From NCBI GenBank assembly GCA_030248295.1, contig JASANH010000105.1, positions 1 to 64,000 of the forward strand: 64,000 nt of DNA, read 5' to 3'. The stretch comes from Mesodorylaimus sp. YZB2_4. Taxonomy: Eukaryota; Nematoda; Enoplea; Dorylaimida; Dorylaimidae. Below are positions 1 to 9,220 of the stretch, piece by piece; position 1 is the first letter of the stretch; each line of letters starts with the position of its first letter. A model generated the notes under the pieces. The model had not been told where the DNA came from, ran no database searches, and worked only from the letters and a program-made list of their open reading frames with translations. The position numbers were made by a program, and so were the translations under genes.

Positions 1-240
1 TTTGTAGCCGTTTTCTTAAAATCTTTAGCACAGGCTTTTTGTTATTCTGCCCTCAGGTGTGTTTTCGCAGTACATATGCACCGCGCACATGCGTATTTAC
101 GAATATTCAGTCTCGCTATGCATGAGACAGTTGACCTTTGATTGATGATCCCGAAGATGCACGAAACTAGACAGTTGACCTTTAATTAAACGGCCAGCAA
201 AATACTGAACGCACTCTTCAGCTCTTCCAGAGATAGCGCA

Positions 241-430
241 CATGTCATGTCATGTCATGTCATGTCATGTCATACTTTATCCATAGCCAAGCACCATAAG
301 GCGCACTCGAGGGCTAAGGAACACATAATTGACAATCACTTTGTACCGAGGCGGGAGTCGAACCCTCCCCTGTAAGTGCGCACCCAGCGTGAGAGGCAGA
401 CGCCTTAACCCGCTAGGCCACGACCCCGGC
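241..430 (-). repeat. tRNA-derived SINE, family 1, copy 1
   Basis: On the minus strand the head (418-430 leftwards) reads like a class II tRNA. It has an A-box-like stretch (GTGGCCTAGCGGGTTAAGG), an anticodon-type loop CTCTCAC, a long variable region and a B-box (GGTTCGACTCC). A non-tRNA body of about 70 bp follows, then a tail of five (ATGAC) units at 241-272. A second full copy lies at 9901-10072, and divergent pieces lie at 22256-22410 and 23139-23183. Head, body and simple-repeat tail are the standard layout of a SINE. The long variable region points to a Ser or Leu tRNA ancestor, which is an inference. Confidence 0.8.
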
Positions 431-970
431 ACACATAGAGTTCAAGATGACAAATACTTCTGAAGGGGCATCTTGCTGTTCAATACGAAAAAAGGAACTG
501 ACAATGATGAATGCATCTCTTTTTACCAGCGACCAAATGAAAGTTCTCATGCCCTCTCTGCCTGTAATTACCGTACGTGCAGGGCAGGAATTCGACACAT
601 TGAACCTCATCGCGCAGTGATTCATCATAATGTGGAATGTAAGAACATCCGAATAACCAGAAAACTCGTGGCATAACTGTTGCTGGTGGGAATTCGACTC
701 AAGCTCCTCTAGCATACTAGAATAGCCACATATCTTTAGACGCTTCGATACTGCTGTGCAGACTTCAGGAAACGATTTATGGTTTGGATGGGCATTTGGA
801 TTCAAAACGACATGGCTTTCGCTTGAATTATTCCTCGTTCTTAAAATTGCCCTTATGTTCTTGCTTCTTGCATATATAAAGCAGCTGAAACAAAACAGGC
901 ATCCCACAACAATCACTAAATACCAGTTTAGCCTCTGAGGAAGAACTCCGCCACGTGTTAGAAACGCCAT
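413..970 (-). CDS. possible exon of a type II membrane protein (hypothetical)
   Basis: An uninterrupted 185-residue reading frame on the minus strand starts at an ATG at 970. A basic N-terminus is followed by one strongly hydrophobic segment (about residues 17-33), which would act as a signal-anchor. A polar region with several cysteines and possible N-glycosylation sites (NNSS, NVSN) follows. That layout is typical of Golgi type II enzymes, but I recognise no family motif. The last residues run into the SINE at 241-430, so the true 3' end is probably an upstream splice donor or the gene is broken. It may equally be a chance frame. Confidence 0.25.
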   Translation of the reverse strand: MAFLTRGGVLPQRLNWYLVIVVGCLFCFSCFIYARSKNIRAILRTRNNSSESHVVLNPNAHPNHKSFPEVCTAVSKRLKICGYSSMLEELESNSHQQQLCHEFSGYSDVLTFHIMMNHCAMRFNVSNSCPARTVITGREGMRTFIWSLVKRDAFIIVSSFFRIEQQDAPSEVFVILNSMCAGVVA

Positions 971-1260
971 TTCTGTTATGCGAAGACAGAGGTGACAAAG
1001 GTTTTAAATAGCCGTGTTGTATAAGGAAAGCTGGCTCCTCAGCCAATCAGGACACGTCTAGCACGTGACGGTCAAGAGACCTGTGTGTCGAGAGAAAAAC
1101 CGAGTTCACTCTCTGAATTTTACATTCTACCTGCAGGTTGCTTTCATTCTTCAGTCGCTTGTGTGTTGTAACAGAAAATGCCGAAGCGTGCATCATCAAG
1201 GAGGAAGGAGGGCGGAGGGTGAAAAACAAAAAAAGAAGGGGAGAGAAGGGACCCCGCTTT
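971..1260. other. no gene seen
   Basis: Ordinary mixed-composition sequence with no supported coding or repeat feature. It becomes purine-rich at 1200-1255, before the A/C-biased tract. Confidence 0.4.
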
Positions 1261-1261
1261 A

Positions 1262-1875
1262 ACTACAGGGATGGAAGACGAGCCAACCAACCCCACACCA
1301 CCCCTTTTAAGACGAGAAGATTGCCTCCATCCACCACGACCCCCAACCCCCGCAACGCCTTTGAGAAGCACCGAAACACCCCCAAACGGCCGGGGGAGCA
1401 GCACACCCCATCTTTCACCAGCGCACCCCCCGCCCTCTCCCTCCCCCCAGCAAAAACAAGGGCCGGCACCACTATCCATTTGGTTTTGGGGATTTTTTAT
1501 TCCCGAGGGAAAAGGAGGAGAGAAACAAAACCTTCCACAAAACCAACCCACCACTATATATATCCGAATTTAAAGACATAACTAACACCAAACTCCAACC
1601 TCAAAACCTACCCATTACAAAAAAAATATAAAGAAAATAAAAACAAAAAAAAAAAACCCCACCCACCTATACAATAACTAATATCTTCTATAATCCACCT
1701 AAAAAAAAATTAAAAATAACCAACCAAAAAAAAAAAAAACACAACCCAACAACCCCAATCCCTCCAAAAAACAACAAAAAAAAAAAACCAAAAAAAAAAA
1801 AAAAATAAACAAAAAAAAAAAAAAAAACAAAAAAAAAAAAAAAAACAAAAACAAAAAAAAAAAAAACACAAACCA
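1262..1875. repeat. strand-asymmetric A/C-rich low-complexity tract
   Basis: From about 1262 the plus strand becomes strongly enriched in C and A. From about 1580 to 1875 it is almost free of G and consists of A-runs broken by single C or T bases (for example 1795-1865). Normal composition returns abruptly at about 1876. The long frames here on both strands are poly-Phe, poly-Lys or Pro-rich products of the bias and are not genes. It may be a decayed poly-A or CA-type repeat, or low-quality consensus, because the drift from mixed to A-only sequence resembles failing read ends. Confidence 0.7.
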
Positions 1876-1876
1876 A

Positions 1877-2104
1877 ATGTCCTTTAAGCGTCTTGCAATC
1901 ACGCACAATGCAACAGGGCGTACATTTATCACCCTAAGCCTGTGTAAGCAATGCGTGGAGTGCAACACAGAACTACAACTCGCCGCGGGAAAGATTTGGC
2001 AGCAGTATTGGGAGAAGAAAAAGGAAGAAGCAGCCATTTTGAAGACCCAACAGTGTCCTGCAGAATCAGATGGATCGGGCCAACGAGCGGGTGAACTGAC
2101 TTGA
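1877..2104 (+). CDS. small hypothetical ORF upstream of the Polinton relic
   Basis: A 75-codon frame starts at ATG right after the A/C tract and ends 100 bp before the TATA box of the Polinton ATPase gene. It contains a CxxC pair (CKQCVEC) and a charged Lys/Glu-rich C-terminal half. I recognise no family. It could be the 3' remnant of a Polinton gene or a chance frame. Confidence 0.15.
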   Translation: MSFKRLAITHNATGRTFITLSLCKQCVECNTELQLAAGKIWQQYWEKKKEEAAILKTQQCPAESDGSGQRAGELT

Positions 2105-2202
2105 CGGTATTACGCTGGTTAGAGAAGTGTGTCTTGCATAGATGCTCCCTTGTCGATCGTCTGCTATGCTGGCATCTACTGTATCGCACGTGTGTCTCTC
2201 AC

Positions 2203-2210
2203 TATATAAG
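2203..2210 (+). promoter_or_regulatory. TATA box for the Polinton ATPase gene
   Basis: TATATAAG lies about 80 bp upstream of the ATG at 2286. Transcription from about 25-30 bp downstream would exclude the upstream in-frame ATG at 2142 and make 2286 the first usable start. Confidence 0.5.
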
Positions 2211-2285
2211 ATCGTTTTGTTCTTCAATCTTTGTTCATTCCTGTGCATTCAAGTGTGTTGGGAAGTACTTCTAAGAATAACTGCG

Positions 2286-2942
2286 ATGGATACCACCTGG
2301 CTGCATAGTTTTTTCTGTACTGTCATTGGTGCCACAAGAGCTGGAAAAAGCACATTCGTCAGGAAATTAATCGAGCACAGATTCGAAACGATTTCGCCTC
2401 CCCCAAAACACGTATACTGGTGCTATTATGAGAGTCAACCTATGTATGCAGACCTAAACCGTGATCCTGGAATCACATTTATTGAAGGTTTTCCTGATTT
2501 TTCAAGCATCAGCAGAGGTTCTTTGGTGGTGATTGACGACCTTATGATGGAGAGCAAAAGTAAAAGCAACAACGCAATGTTAGTTGCGCTAGCCACGCGT
2601 GGTTGCCATCACTGGGGTATTTCATGCATCATGTTAACCCAGAATGCGTTTTTCGGAGATCGTACTTCACGCATAAATAGCCAGTATTTGGTCCTGATGA
2701 AAAACCCAGCTGACAAGCTCCAGGTGGCTACTTTGGCGAGACAGTTATTTCCAGACAACATAAAATACTTTCAACAAAGCTATGAAGATGCAACAGGAGA
2801 ACCGCATGGATATCTTTTTGTTGATTTGACACAGGCATGTCCCGATCACGCTCGCCTTCGTTCAAAAATCTTTCCTGGAGAGCCAACTGTTGTGTATACA
2901 CCTATAAATCACAGGGCTTGGAAATGCAGCAATCAGTTTTAG
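2286..2942 (+). CDS. Polinton DNA-packaging ATPase (FtsK/HerA, A32-like)
   Basis: The protein has 218 residues from the ATG at 2286. The frame is open back to 2142, but the TATA box at 2203 favours the later start. The Walker A motif GATRAGKST is at residues 15-23. A Walker B strand (LVVIDDLMME) lies about 65 residues later, followed by a conserved TQN segment. This is the pattern of genome-packaging ATPases of the FtsK-HerA superfamily found in Polintons and related viruses, where the enzyme pumps DNA into the capsid. The frame is intact, unlike several neighbours. It is the first gene of the relic and precedes the small basic protein gene by about 10 bp. Confidence 0.8.
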   Translation: MDTTWLHSFFCTVIGATRAGKSTFVRKLIEHRFETISPPPKHVYWCYYESQPMYADLNRDPGITFIEGFPDFSSISRGSLVVIDDLMMESKSKSNNAMLVALATRGCHHWGISCIMLTQNAFFGDRTSRINSQYLVLMKNPADKLQVATLARQLFPDNIKYFQQSYEDATGEPHGYLFVDLTQACPDHARLRSKIFPGEPTVVYTPINHRAWKCSNQF

Positions 2943-2954
2943 AATGGTACTCAT

Positions 2955-3312
2955 ATGAGGATGGTTGGTACTCGATTACAACGAAACTTGAAGCTACTTC
3001 GATACCTCAAGAAGGCTAAAAGACAAAAGAGGAAAACGTTTTTGAAAGGTGCTCCAAAGGACTTTAATCCTTTGTATTTGCGACTGCGCAAACAACATTC
3101 TACGTGGCAACATTCATCTAAAGACCAACGACAGAAAGGCTTTACATCGTCATAGAATTGCTCTGCGAACTTTGGCACAACGAAAGGCCTCTGTTGAACA
3201 AAAACGTAAACTGCTTATTCAGAAAGGTGGATTTCTTCCATTTTTGCTTGCGCCAATTATAAGTGCGGCTGGAGGATTAATAGGTAGTTTGTTGCGACCT
3301 TCTGAAAACTAA
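2955..3312 (+). pseudogene. Polinton small basic core-like protein, frame-shifted
   Basis: Two overlapping frames, 2955-3155 and 3049-3312, make up one ancestral gene. The first gives a Lys/Arg-rich N-terminus ending in a LKGAP motif. The second gives a stretch of the type CxCAxNILRGN, a basic middle (residues rich in K, R, H) and a C-terminal QKGGFLPFLLAPI hydrophobic segment. That arrangement is common to a small conserved protein of Polintons and adintoviruses. The two halves are in different frames, with the shift at about 3050-3080, so the gene is broken unless the shift is programmed or an assembly error. The role is inferred to be a DNA-condensing or membrane-active virion component. 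Confidence 0.55.
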
Positions 3313-3320
3313 AGATAAGA

Positions 3321-4100
3321 ATGATGCATTACAAGAAAATGATGCTGGTGCCAGCGTCTAACGAAGATTACCTCAGGAAAATGCTCCCTGCAGCTGTACC
3401 ACAACTAGCTGGCTTAGATGCGGAAATTCGTGCAATTCTAGACAACAACACAGACGCTCCTGATGTCAAACTACTTAATTACAATCAAGTGCTACGAAGG
3501 TACATGAAATTAAAGGAAGATGCATTTGGTGCACCTCTTCCTCATTCTCATAGAAGAGATGACGAGAGAGGGAATGCGCCTCCAGAAGCAGGACAGCTCG
3601 AACCAGACAGAGTAACTTTACCGTTTTCAGACGAAACCATATTAGAAGGTATCCCAACTAGAAATTTGAAGTCTGCACGCATATTGCTCAGCTATCTAAA
3701 GCGAAATAGTGAAATATCTTGGGCAAAAAATGGGGAAATGATCGCACATGGCGAGCGCTACCCAAACACAAACCTAGTAGATCTCGTGCACGACTTTAGT
3801 CGCATGAGGAAATCTGTTGCACATGCTGCTGGGGCTATCTTCCTCGCTAGGGCCTTAAAAAGGCAAAATGTGCCAAGAGAAAGCATTGGAAACCCAGCTC
3901 GCTGGAAACTGATCGCAGAAAATCAAAGGGCACCGTTTGAAGCGACCAGAATACTTGCGACAGCTAGTCCAGTCGGAGATAGGAATCAGGACTATATGCT
4001 GCTCGGCGAGGCGGTAGGGACATCAACGCCGTATAGGAGTACATGGGAAGAACAAGCTGATGACGACAACGATGATAATGATCCCACATTATACAGCTAA
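3321..4100 (+). CDS. conserved Polinton protein of unknown function
   Basis: This is an intact 259-codon frame, 9 bp after the stop of the preceding gene. The N-terminal 75 residues (LVPASNEDYL, then a motif around LLNYNQVLRRY) look like a conserved protein that sits beside the integrase in Polintons. The C-terminal half is rich in Arg and Asp and ends in an acidic run. No enzyme motif is visible. Membership in the element rests mainly on position, spacing and partial resemblance. The function is unknown. Confidence 0.5.
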   Translation: MMHYKKMMLVPASNEDYLRKMLPAAVPQLAGLDAEIRAILDNNTDAPDVKLLNYNQVLRRYMKLKEDAFGAPLPHSHRRDDERGNAPPEAGQLEPDRVTLPFSDETILEGIPTRNLKSARILLSYLKRNSEISWAKNGEMIAHGERYPNTNLVDLVHDFSRMRKSVAHAAGAIFLARALKRQNVPRESIGNPARWKLIAENQRAPFEATRILATASPVGDRNQDYMLLGEAVGTSTPYRSTWEEQADDDNDDNDPTLYS

Positions 4101-4156
4101 AAATGTGTATATAAATTCTTTGCAGTTAGCGTTTGGTTATACTAGGTTGTACGACG

Positions 4157-5238
4157 ATGACAGACCAAGTCCTACGTGGCATTTATTTGAATGTTGATCA
4201 CCCAGCTTGTTTTTCAAGTGTTAACTCTCTCTATAAGGCTGCTAAACAACAGTTACCAGGATTAAAACGCAGCGAAGTACAAGAGTGGTTGTCGCAGCAT
4301 GAAAGTTACACATTGCATAAGCCCGCCCGCAAAAAATTTATTAGAAATCCAGTGCTAAGTTGTGGAATGGACGCACTGTGGGAAATGGACTTGGTGGATC
4401 TATCGAAATTCAAAAAGCATAATAATGGATACGCATATCTGTTTCAGATAATTGATGTGGGATCCCGTTATGGATTTAGTGTGCCCTTACGTACGAAGAG
4501 GCCTGCAGAGTTCGCTAAAGCATTTGAGAAACTTCTCAAATCAACAGCACGTAAACCGGCTGTGTGCACGTTCGATGCGGGCAAAGAATTCACTGGGGCT
4601 CAATTTAAAAACATGCTGAAGAAGCACAAAATCTTTGCTTACGTGTCCAGGAGTGATATGAAATGCTCAATAGTAGAACGCTGGAATCGAACTTTAAAAA
4701 CAAGAATGTGGAAATATTTTACGCACAAGAATACTCGCAAGTGGGTAGATGTGCTACAGAAGTTAGTTAAAGCCTACAATTATTCAAAGCATCGCACGAT
4801 TGGGTGTAAACCAGCAGAAGTAACCCCGGATCGAGCTCGCAACATAAATGATCAGATAATTCAGCAAGCAGAAAACAAAGTAAAAAATCCGTTGCGCTTT
4901 AAGTATAACATAGGTGACCACGTTAGAATAAGTAAAAGCAAGGGATATTTGAAAAAGGTTTTGAGCCAAATTGGACCAGGGAGGTTTTTATTATCACGTC
5001 ACGAAAAGCCATTCCAGGGCCTGTATACAAACTTCAAGACATGAATAGCGAGCTAGTAGAAGGCATATTTTATGAGGCCCAAATTCAAAAAGTCGCAGAG
5101 CCGCAAACTTATAAGATAGAAAAAATCTTGCGTTGGAGACGGGTAGCTGGAGGAAAGAGGCAAGCATTAGTTCGCTTTCTCGGGTATGGTCCTGAGTTTG
5201 ATCAATGGATAAACAAGGAAAACATAACAAAATTGTGA
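4157..5238 (+). pseudogene. Polinton integrase with chromodomain, one frame shift
   Basis: The frame opening at ATG 4157 encodes a DDE integrase. The acidic residues sit in MDLVD, TFDAGKEF and IVERWN (about residues 78, 140 and 174 from this start). The C-terminal part is in another frame that ends at 5238. It contains the chromodomain-like sequence RWRRVAGGKRQALVRFLGY followed by a W that fits the aromatic cage. The shift lies near 4935-4950. Upstream of the shift the plus-two frame matches the family, and downstream the plus-one frame does. The enzyme would cut and join element ends to the host target with a 6-bp stagger. The chromodomain may steer insertion to chromatin. The break makes this copy inactive if it is real. 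Confidence 0.8.
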
Positions 5239-5265
5239 GCAGTAGCTCGTATAAAAAGCCCTGGA

Positions 5266-5619
5266 TTGACGGATGTCTCTCAGTCGCAAGTAATGGGGGA
5301 CCCACGACTGGGTAAGGATGTTTTTGGGGCCAATTACGAAGGCAGTTATAATCGCACTGAAAGTGAAGATCGTGGTACGAATTTGGGAAACAGTGTATAC
5401 TGGAAAATCTGGGTAAGTCGAGTCCCGAAGCAAGAAATCGTGTACTTTTGCCAGATTACTCTCGTCTACATTGTTATCCTTGCTAGTATTGGTAATTTGA
5501 CATTGCACAAAGACGAGGGTAAAGTTTGGATAGCGCTTTTGAGTGCTTGTCTGGGATACATTTTGCCAAGTCCAACATTGAAGCACTTACCAAGCGTTCA
5601 TCAGGAAAATGACAAGTGA
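5266..5619 (+). CDS. Polinton small membrane protein
   Basis: An intact 117-codon frame. A polar N-terminal half leads to the motif YWKIWVSRVPKQEI, followed by two hydrophobic segments (about residues 59-77 and 88-102). This pattern recurs as a small gene next to the integrase in Polintons and adintoviruses. Its function is unknown. A role in the virion membrane or in assembly is a guess. Its stop overlaps the start of the next gene by 11 bp, as expected for a compact viral-type gene block. Confidence 0.5.
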   Translation: MTDVSQSQVMGDPRLGKDVFGANYEGSYNRTESEDRGTNLGNSVYWKIWVSRVPKQEIVYFCQITLVYIVILASIGNLTLHKDEGKVWIALLSACLGYILPSPTLKHLPSVHQENDK

Positions 5620-6403
5620 AGATTTTTACCTCACACTTCCCAGCAATATTACTCGTGATGCTAGCGCATCAGCATTCCGAGTTCCTTTACCAAGGATGGT
5701 TAGACTTACTGGAGATTGGGAAGTTGCGCTAGTCGAATTAATATATCCATATTCCTGGTATAATATAGACGTGCCTGAAGGACGTGTTTACTTGAGTTTA
5801 GAAACCACAACGGAATTCATTTTTGTGCTGGTAGGTAAGCTGAAAAATGGACACTACAGTTCCATCGACGACTTATTACTAGCGCTGTCTGAAAGCCTGT
5901 CTGAAGAATATAAGGATTATGTAATTTTTGCTTATGATAAGAGAGCCAACCACGTTGAAATATTACTGAAAGACCCTGTGGTGGCCCTACATATGCCACA
6001 CTTTTTGTATTACATGCTTGGTTATACCGGCGGCAACCACTCCAGTGGTGAGGCAACAACGTCACCACCTAAAATTCGTAAAGACCAAGGATCAGCCCCG
6101 CATCCACCAGACATGCGGTGCGGTCTTGGTGTTTTTTATGTATACTGCGATATTACAGAACATAGTGTAGTCGGAAACAAATTGGCACCGCTGCTACGTG
6201 AAGTGGCTGTGGAAGGAAAGTTTGGGGATATTATAGACAAGATTTTTGTACACCCACATTATGTGCCTGTGCTGAAAAAAGAATTCGACACGATCGAAAT
6301 TGCCATAAAAACGGACCAGAATAGAAACCTTGCTCTTCAATACGGAAAAACACTTGCTAAGCTGCACTTTAGACGCAGAAAGGCCAGTGCATTTTTCATA
6401 TAA
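5609..6403 (+). CDS. Polinton PY-type structural protein (penton/minor capsid candidate)
   Basis: An intact 264-codon frame. The N-terminus has the motif DFYLTLPSN, then PRMVRLTGDWEVALVELIYP, which is highly characteristic of a protein shared by Polintons and adintoviruses. The C-terminal part includes DIxEHSVVGNKLAPLLR and a final strand-rich segment. In published analyses of Polinton capsids one jelly-roll protein was proposed to form the vertex (penton). Assigning this gene to that role is my inference from its position before the major capsid gene. Confidence 0.55.
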   Translation: MTSEDFYLTLPSNITRDASASAFRVPLPRMVRLTGDWEVALVELIYPYSWYNIDVPEGRVYLSLETTTEFIFVLVGKLKNGHYSSIDDLLLALSESLSEEYKDYVIFAYDKRANHVEILLKDPVVALHMPHFLYYMLGYTGGNHSSGEATTSPPKIRKDQGSAPHPPDMRCGLGVFYVYCDITEHSVVGNKLAPLLREVAVEGKFGDIIDKIFVHPHYVPVLKKEFDTIEIAIKTDQNRNLALQYGKTLAKLHFRRRKASAFFI

Positions 6404-6476
6404 GTATTGTCATATGACATTATTTGTTTATTCTGTGCAATATCTTACCGCAGACTAGTTGCTCCTGTAATAAGCA

Positions 6477-6937
6477 ATGTATTACGAAAATCCAAATTTT
6501 TGGCTTTCCTATTACAAACAGCAGGCCATTCAAAGTGGTCATGGTTTAGACGGTTTTAGGGGAGTACCATACCAGCGTGGAGTGGACTGGGCAGTTTCTT
6601 CAAATCCTTATTCCGAGTTGCTGTACCAGTTCTTAAACGAGCAGCAACAGCTACAGCGAGAAGGGCCGGAAAACAAGCTTTGAGTGCAGTTGGTCAGATA
6701 GCTGCAGATGTAACCGGTGGTCATGATCTACGAGACTCGATTCGAAATAGAGGCAAACAAGCTGTTTCAAATGTCCTGCACGAAACAGCTGATGCTATTC
6801 AAAACGGGAATGGGCTTGGCGTAAGGCCTGGTGGAGGTAGAGTAAAGACGCCTATAAAACGTCGTCGAAACGCAAAGAAAAACAGTGCAAAGAAACATCG
6901 CCTCAGTGTCAAGACAGATATTTTTGGCCGATACTAA
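6477..6937 (+). pseudogene. Polinton basic virion protein, frame-shifted
   Basis: The frame 6477-6683 starts with a Tyr/Trp-rich N-terminus and the motif VPYQRG, then loses its resemblance to the family. The second frame (open from about 6595 to 6937) carries an amphipathic Ala/Lys/Arg stretch and ends in a polybasic segment with RRRNAKK. The ancestral gene must have joined the two, so a single-base shift occurred near 6585-6600. The protein resembles small basic proteins of Polinton and adintovirus particles. An X/mu-like DNA-binding role is an inference. Confidence 0.5.
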
Positions 6938-6939
6938 AT

Positions 6940-7473
6940 ATGAACCGTTTCGTGGACTCGAATTCAACGCCGAGCACGAAATCTGAACTAGATCTTTTCT
7001 CCATTCCAGCAACGCAGGTCGCCATTAAGCGGGCGTACGACGATGTAATTTACCCGCCCAACCCGCTAACTAACGATGGACCATACGAATTCAGGATCAA
7101 CCCAGACCACGGATTCTTAAACCTTGCTAAACATAGGATTTATTTTCAATTGCGCATTGTAAGACCAGACGGCACTGCTTTAGTGGCAGCTGGTGACAAT
7201 GCTGACCCTCAAGTCGCCCCGATAAATGCCATAGCGAAAACATTTTTCAAGCAAGTGAAGCTTTTTATGAATAGCAAGCTGATATATGATTCTGGAGACA
7301 AATACCATTATCGCGCATTCTTAGAGACAAAGCTGAATTATAATTTAGAAGCGAAGCAAGCTCACCTCAGTGCTTGCCTGTATTCTCATGAGTATGGTGA
7401 TATTGATGCAAACGATAATGAGGACTTTGTTAGCAGAGCGGCTCTATTTGCGGGGAGCGCAAATGCGCATTAG
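6940..7473 (+). pseudogene. Polinton major capsid protein, 3'-truncated
   Basis: The frame begins 3 bp after the preceding gene. It contains QVAIKRAYDDVIYP and the segment FRINPDHGFLNLAKHRIYF, recognisable as the N-terminal jelly-roll of the family often annotated F54H12.2-like, which is the Polinton major capsid protein. Complete members are several hundred residues long, whereas this frame ends after 177. Resemblance stops near 7460 and the next sequence is unrelated. The copy was therefore cut by deletion or insertion and cannot form a capsid. Confidence 0.7.
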
Positions 7474-8520
7474 CTAAGCATGCTGTCAGGTGAGACTGGC
7501 ACTCTGACATAGAGTGTTTTGACCGAAGAAGTACATTAAAACGGGAGCTCTGAACATGACCTGACACATCGCATGTTTGCCGTTGTTTCTCGCAGCAGTA
7601 GAACATTTTGAGGTTCCTTGATTTTGCGATTTCGTGATTTCGTGGTATCTAATAATATCTCACGCATCAACCCCGCATTTTCATCCTTCGTCATTCCCCA
7701 ACATGCCAGCTTAAGTCCTTATATGCTGATTTCGTGTTACATCTCATTTCATCTTGTGACAGCGTCCTAAAAGAGACGTTCTTCAACTTTGCCGCACAAG
7801 ATCTTAGAAGGGCTGTATGCGGGTGTGAAATAGATATTAGACTTCTTGTCAAGAACACGGCGGTAACTGTCACAGCAAGGCGCTGCATCTATTTCCTAGG
7901 TGTGTCTTGTTAAAAATATTTTCACCCCGCGCGTCATCACATGCATATTAAAGACTGAATATTAATTCTCTTGGTGTGCATTACTTTTGAGTTGTTCAAC
8001 CCGTTCACACTGCTTTGTCAGAAAGAGTGCATGCCTTACGAGCCCTAGATAGAATGTGATCCGCAGAAGACCTAGGCGTGACCATCCAGAAAGAGGCCCC
8101 GCTCCCAACCAAGGCTGTCACGACGTGGTTATTGGAGTGCTATGAAGCCGAGGGCGAATTTGTGTTACCGCGACAAGCAATACGAAAGCTAATTTCAAGC
8201 ACGTTCCTCGCTTTCGAGAGCGATGTCGAATAGCGACTTTCAGAACTAGCCTGGCCCTAAACCCGTTCACACCAGCATGCGTCGTTCAATTTTGTAATGA
8301 TTTTGGAATGAGCATGTTAAGAAAGCGCGTCCTTAACCAGAATCCTCATCCTACACATGCATAGTAGATCAAAAAACTTGAAGTTTTGGCATTTGGATTT
8401 TGCCAAGAGCCTCCTTGAGTGACGATTCGTGCCAGGATTCATTCATGTCTCGCGCAATGCCAAGAAATTGGATTGAGATAATCAATTAATTAACTTGCTG
8501 GCGAGTGTATCGATTCAGCC
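7474..8520. other. no gene seen
   Basis: About 1 kb after the Polinton break has no supported gene, RNA or repeat. Only short random frames occur, including one of 65 codons on the minus strand near 7691-7888. Confidence 0.4.
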
Positions 8521-8524
8521 CGTA

Positions 8525-8605
8525 GTAACTAGAACTGGGAGTTCTCGAAAGAGCGCTGGCCTTTTTTGCCCAAGCAGGCGTGTCGTCAAGGAGAACAATG
8601 TATCA
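8525..8605 (+). repeat. direct repeat, copy 1
   Basis: The stretch with gggagttct, then agcgctggcctt, then gcccaagcaggcgtgtcgt recurs at 9150-9217 with few changes. The two copies are about 625 bp apart. The repeat is too short to classify. It may be an end or core of an unknown interspersed repeat. Confidence 0.55.
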
Positions 8606-9149
8606 GCTTTCCAAGCTTTTCGTGACAGGAAATGTGGGGTTCTCGCCTGAAAGATCGCGTAGAAAGGAGGGGGAACGATGTTCCAGCAGGTCCCCATCTG
8701 AAAAAGTCCGTTTTATAGGTTCAGATATAGCAAGTGGTATGGACATCGATATTTTCTTTGCGTCAAGAAAATGTCCTCAAAACTCAGGTGTCCATCATTT
8801 CTATGACTTTGCAGGTTTTGCCACCGGCCCCGCAAAACAATAAATACTAAATGAGCTGACTGATGTGGAAAATACCAGTCAGGCATCGATGCAGATGCTT
8901 TCGGAAACTTCGAAAAAAGTGAGACAAACCCTTTCTATTAAAAACATTTCATTTTCTGTTACTGACAGATAAAGACGTTTCACTTCGCTTGAAGTAAGTA
9001 CCTCGAAAGCCGTTATTTTGTCGACGAGAATAGTTTCTGATCCGCGTTTCCACAACCACAACCGACACTGACGTTAATTCCAGAGAATAGGCGCGAATGT
9101 TTACACTGACAAACCTAATAAGAATATATCGATTAAGCTTTCAGAGAAA

Positions 9150-9220
9150 CCTGCACCGGGAGTTCTAGCCAGAGCGCTGGTCTTATTGCCCAAGCAGGCG
9201 TGTCGTGAAGGAAAAACGAA
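9150..9220 (+). repeat. direct repeat, copy 2
   Basis: This is the second copy of the roughly 70-bp repeat at 8525-8605, including the segment gcccaagcaggcgtgtcgt. In this copy it forms the first codons of the frame 9205-9627. Confidence 0.55.

Larger units (their letters stand above)
2195..7466 (+). mobile_element. Polinton/Maverick (adintovirus-like) relic
   Basis: Seven or eight consecutive plus-strand genes with little spacing match the structural module of Polinton/Maverick self-synthesising elements. In order they are a packaging ATPase, a small basic core-type protein, a conserved unknown, a retroviral-type integrase with chromodomain, a small membrane protein, a PY-type protein, a basic protein with frame shift, and the N-terminal part of the double jelly-roll major capsid protein. 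No protein-primed DNA polymerase B or adenain-like protease is present. The capsid frame stops after about 177 residues. At least three genes carry frame shifts. I could not find terminal inverted repeats, so this is a dead internal fragment. Confidence 0.85.

Noticed and set aside
349..430. Functional tRNA gene near the left edge
   Set aside because: It has Pol III boxes but an abnormal variable region, mismatched stems and a SINE body and tail. A second copy has the same non-tRNA body.
1138..2037. Frames with poly-Phe, poly-Lys or Pro-rich products
   Set aside because: They follow from the A/C-biased tract and are not coding.
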